From Shewanella kaireitica (GTDB taxonomy: Bacteria; Pseudomonadota; Gammaproteobacteria; Enterobacterales; Shewanellaceae): 64,000 nt of DNA. The translations under genes and the position numbers were made by a program. The DNA lies in contig NZ_JAKIKQ010000002.1 of assembly GCF_023284045.1 (NCBI RefSeq), positions 124,001 through 188,000 of the forward strand. Direction: 5' to 3'. Of this stretch, positions 63,320 to 64,000 are shown one piece after another. The notes under the pieces are model-generated. The model searched no databases. It was not told where the DNA came from and saw only the letters and a list, made by a program, of their open reading frames with translations. Numbering within the stretch: the first letter of the stretch is position 1; the number at the start of each line of letters is the position of its first letter.

Positions 63320-64000
63320 TGAAAAAAGAACTTTTAGCACTAATTCAGGTATTTCAAAATCCGTTTTCGATGAGCCAAAGAGAGCTCATTCAACAGTTTT
63401 CTGCATGTTTTGCATGGATAAAAATGACAGAGAATAATGAATTAGATGAGTACAGCGCATTTAATGGAACTGCCAGCGCAGATAAACTGAACGAAGTTAT
63501 TAATAATACAGTATCAGTTCAGTACGGGGGATTTCAGAGTTCTCCTCTTTCAGATGAAGATCTAACGGCCCTAATGTTCTCCTTGCAGAGGCTTATTCAA
63601 GCAAAGGTAATAACCTTCATTGATTTATCTGAGGCGATAAAGGAACTACTGACTATTGAAGGTAAACACTCCTATGATACTAGTATCCCTGATGAACTCT
63701 GTGAATTAGGTGTTTCATTATTAGGCCGTCAGAATACAGATGTGTATTGCCCCTTTGATGGAGGTTATTTATTTGCACATAAGTTACCCCAAGAAAGTAC
63801 TAAAGCTGGTGAAGCAGCAACGGGTACAGATGTATTTTTTGCAGATATTCATAATGTATTATTAGATTGTGATTATGAAGTTACTCATACAAACCCTGTT
63901 TTCGTCCCAAACTTTATTGAAGAAGGAGGCCTAAAGCAGTTCCAAAGTTCATTGGCTTTCCCCCCAATAAATCAAAAATACGGTAATAATGGAATCAATG
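63320..64000 (+). CDS. Partial gene, possible degenerate N6-DNA methylase, TTG start
   Basis: At least 227 codons, starting at a TTG at 63320 with AAAGGAGG 5 bp upstream and running off the window. The N-terminal part is helical (MKKELLALIQVFQNPFSMSQRELI...); later come VYCPFDGGYLFAHKL and LAFPPINQKYG, which faintly recall the glycine-rich SAM motif and the NPPY motif of adenine methylases, but both are degenerate. The upstream DUF4258-like gene is probably its operon partner. The family call is weak. Confidence 0.45.

Noticed and set aside
52607..64000. A complete tnsABC set
   Set aside because: No protein in this stretch shows TnsA, TnsB or TnsC motifs; these genes must lie outside the window or be missing.

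Overview
The window looks like a Shewanella chromosome (marine gammaproteobacterium). It has a TorS/TorT/TorR TMAO-sensing cluster next to a TorF-type porin, FNR- and CRP-type sites, an anaerobic NO reductase pair (NorV/NorW), several sigma-54 promoters and AT-moderate coding. This assignment is inference from gene content; I ran no search.

Layout. 0-7.6 kb holds small redox and housekeeping genes: monooxygenase, nitroreductase, PepSY membrane protein, M13 peptidase lipoprotein, HAD hydrolase and YghU-type GST. 7.6-17.2 kb holds two small genes around an intergenic region with FNR/CRP sites, a MITE-like repeat, an SDR, gloA-nemA, a DMT transporter, norVW behind a sigma-54 promoter with four NorR-like dyads, a cold shock gene, and a glyoxalase-family gene broken by a second copy of the MITE. 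17.2-25.4 kb holds torS, torT and torR, torF with three tor boxes, a voltage-gated cation channel and a GlxA-type regulator. 25.4-34.5 kb is mixed: MBL hydrolase, PH-domain pair, DUF924, two UspA proteins, SpoIIAA-like protein, aldehyde dehydrogenase with TetR regulator, DUF1272 and small membrane proteins. 34.5-40.4 kb is a complete tripartite RND pump. 40.6-48.7 kb is a histidine kinase, a sigma-54 activator and a MacB/FtsX-type ABC efflux operon, all on the minus strand, with a putative sigma-54 promoter and repeated TGTCCG sites in front. 48.8-52.4 kb holds a MAPEG protein, a zinc-ribbon membrane protein and btuF, with ten copies of a 7-bp repeat upstream of btuF.

The main discovery starts at 52607. 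From there to the right edge the DNA reads as one end of a Tn7-like CRISPR-associated transposon of type I-F3. There is a TGT-starting terminus with three AACCATA..CTGACA sites (putative TnsB sites), a tniQ-cas8/5-cas7-cas6 operon on the minus strand, and a two-spacer array whose last repeat is degenerate and runs into a terminator. No cas1 or cas2-3 is present. tnsABC and the other end must lie beyond 64 kb. Cargo visible here includes an AT-rich HNH-type protein, a small secreted protein, a fragment of a DUF2384-type antitoxin, a HEPN-motif protein, and at the right edge a DUF4258-like gene followed by a TTG-started gene that runs off the window and has a degenerate N6-methylase look.

Regulatory themes seen directly: sigma-54 promoters in front of norVW and the ABC pump, FNR/CRP sites at 8.0-8.3 kb, tor boxes in front of torF, a TetR palindrome in front of the aldehyde dehydrogenase, and a Fur-like site in front of the PepSY gene.
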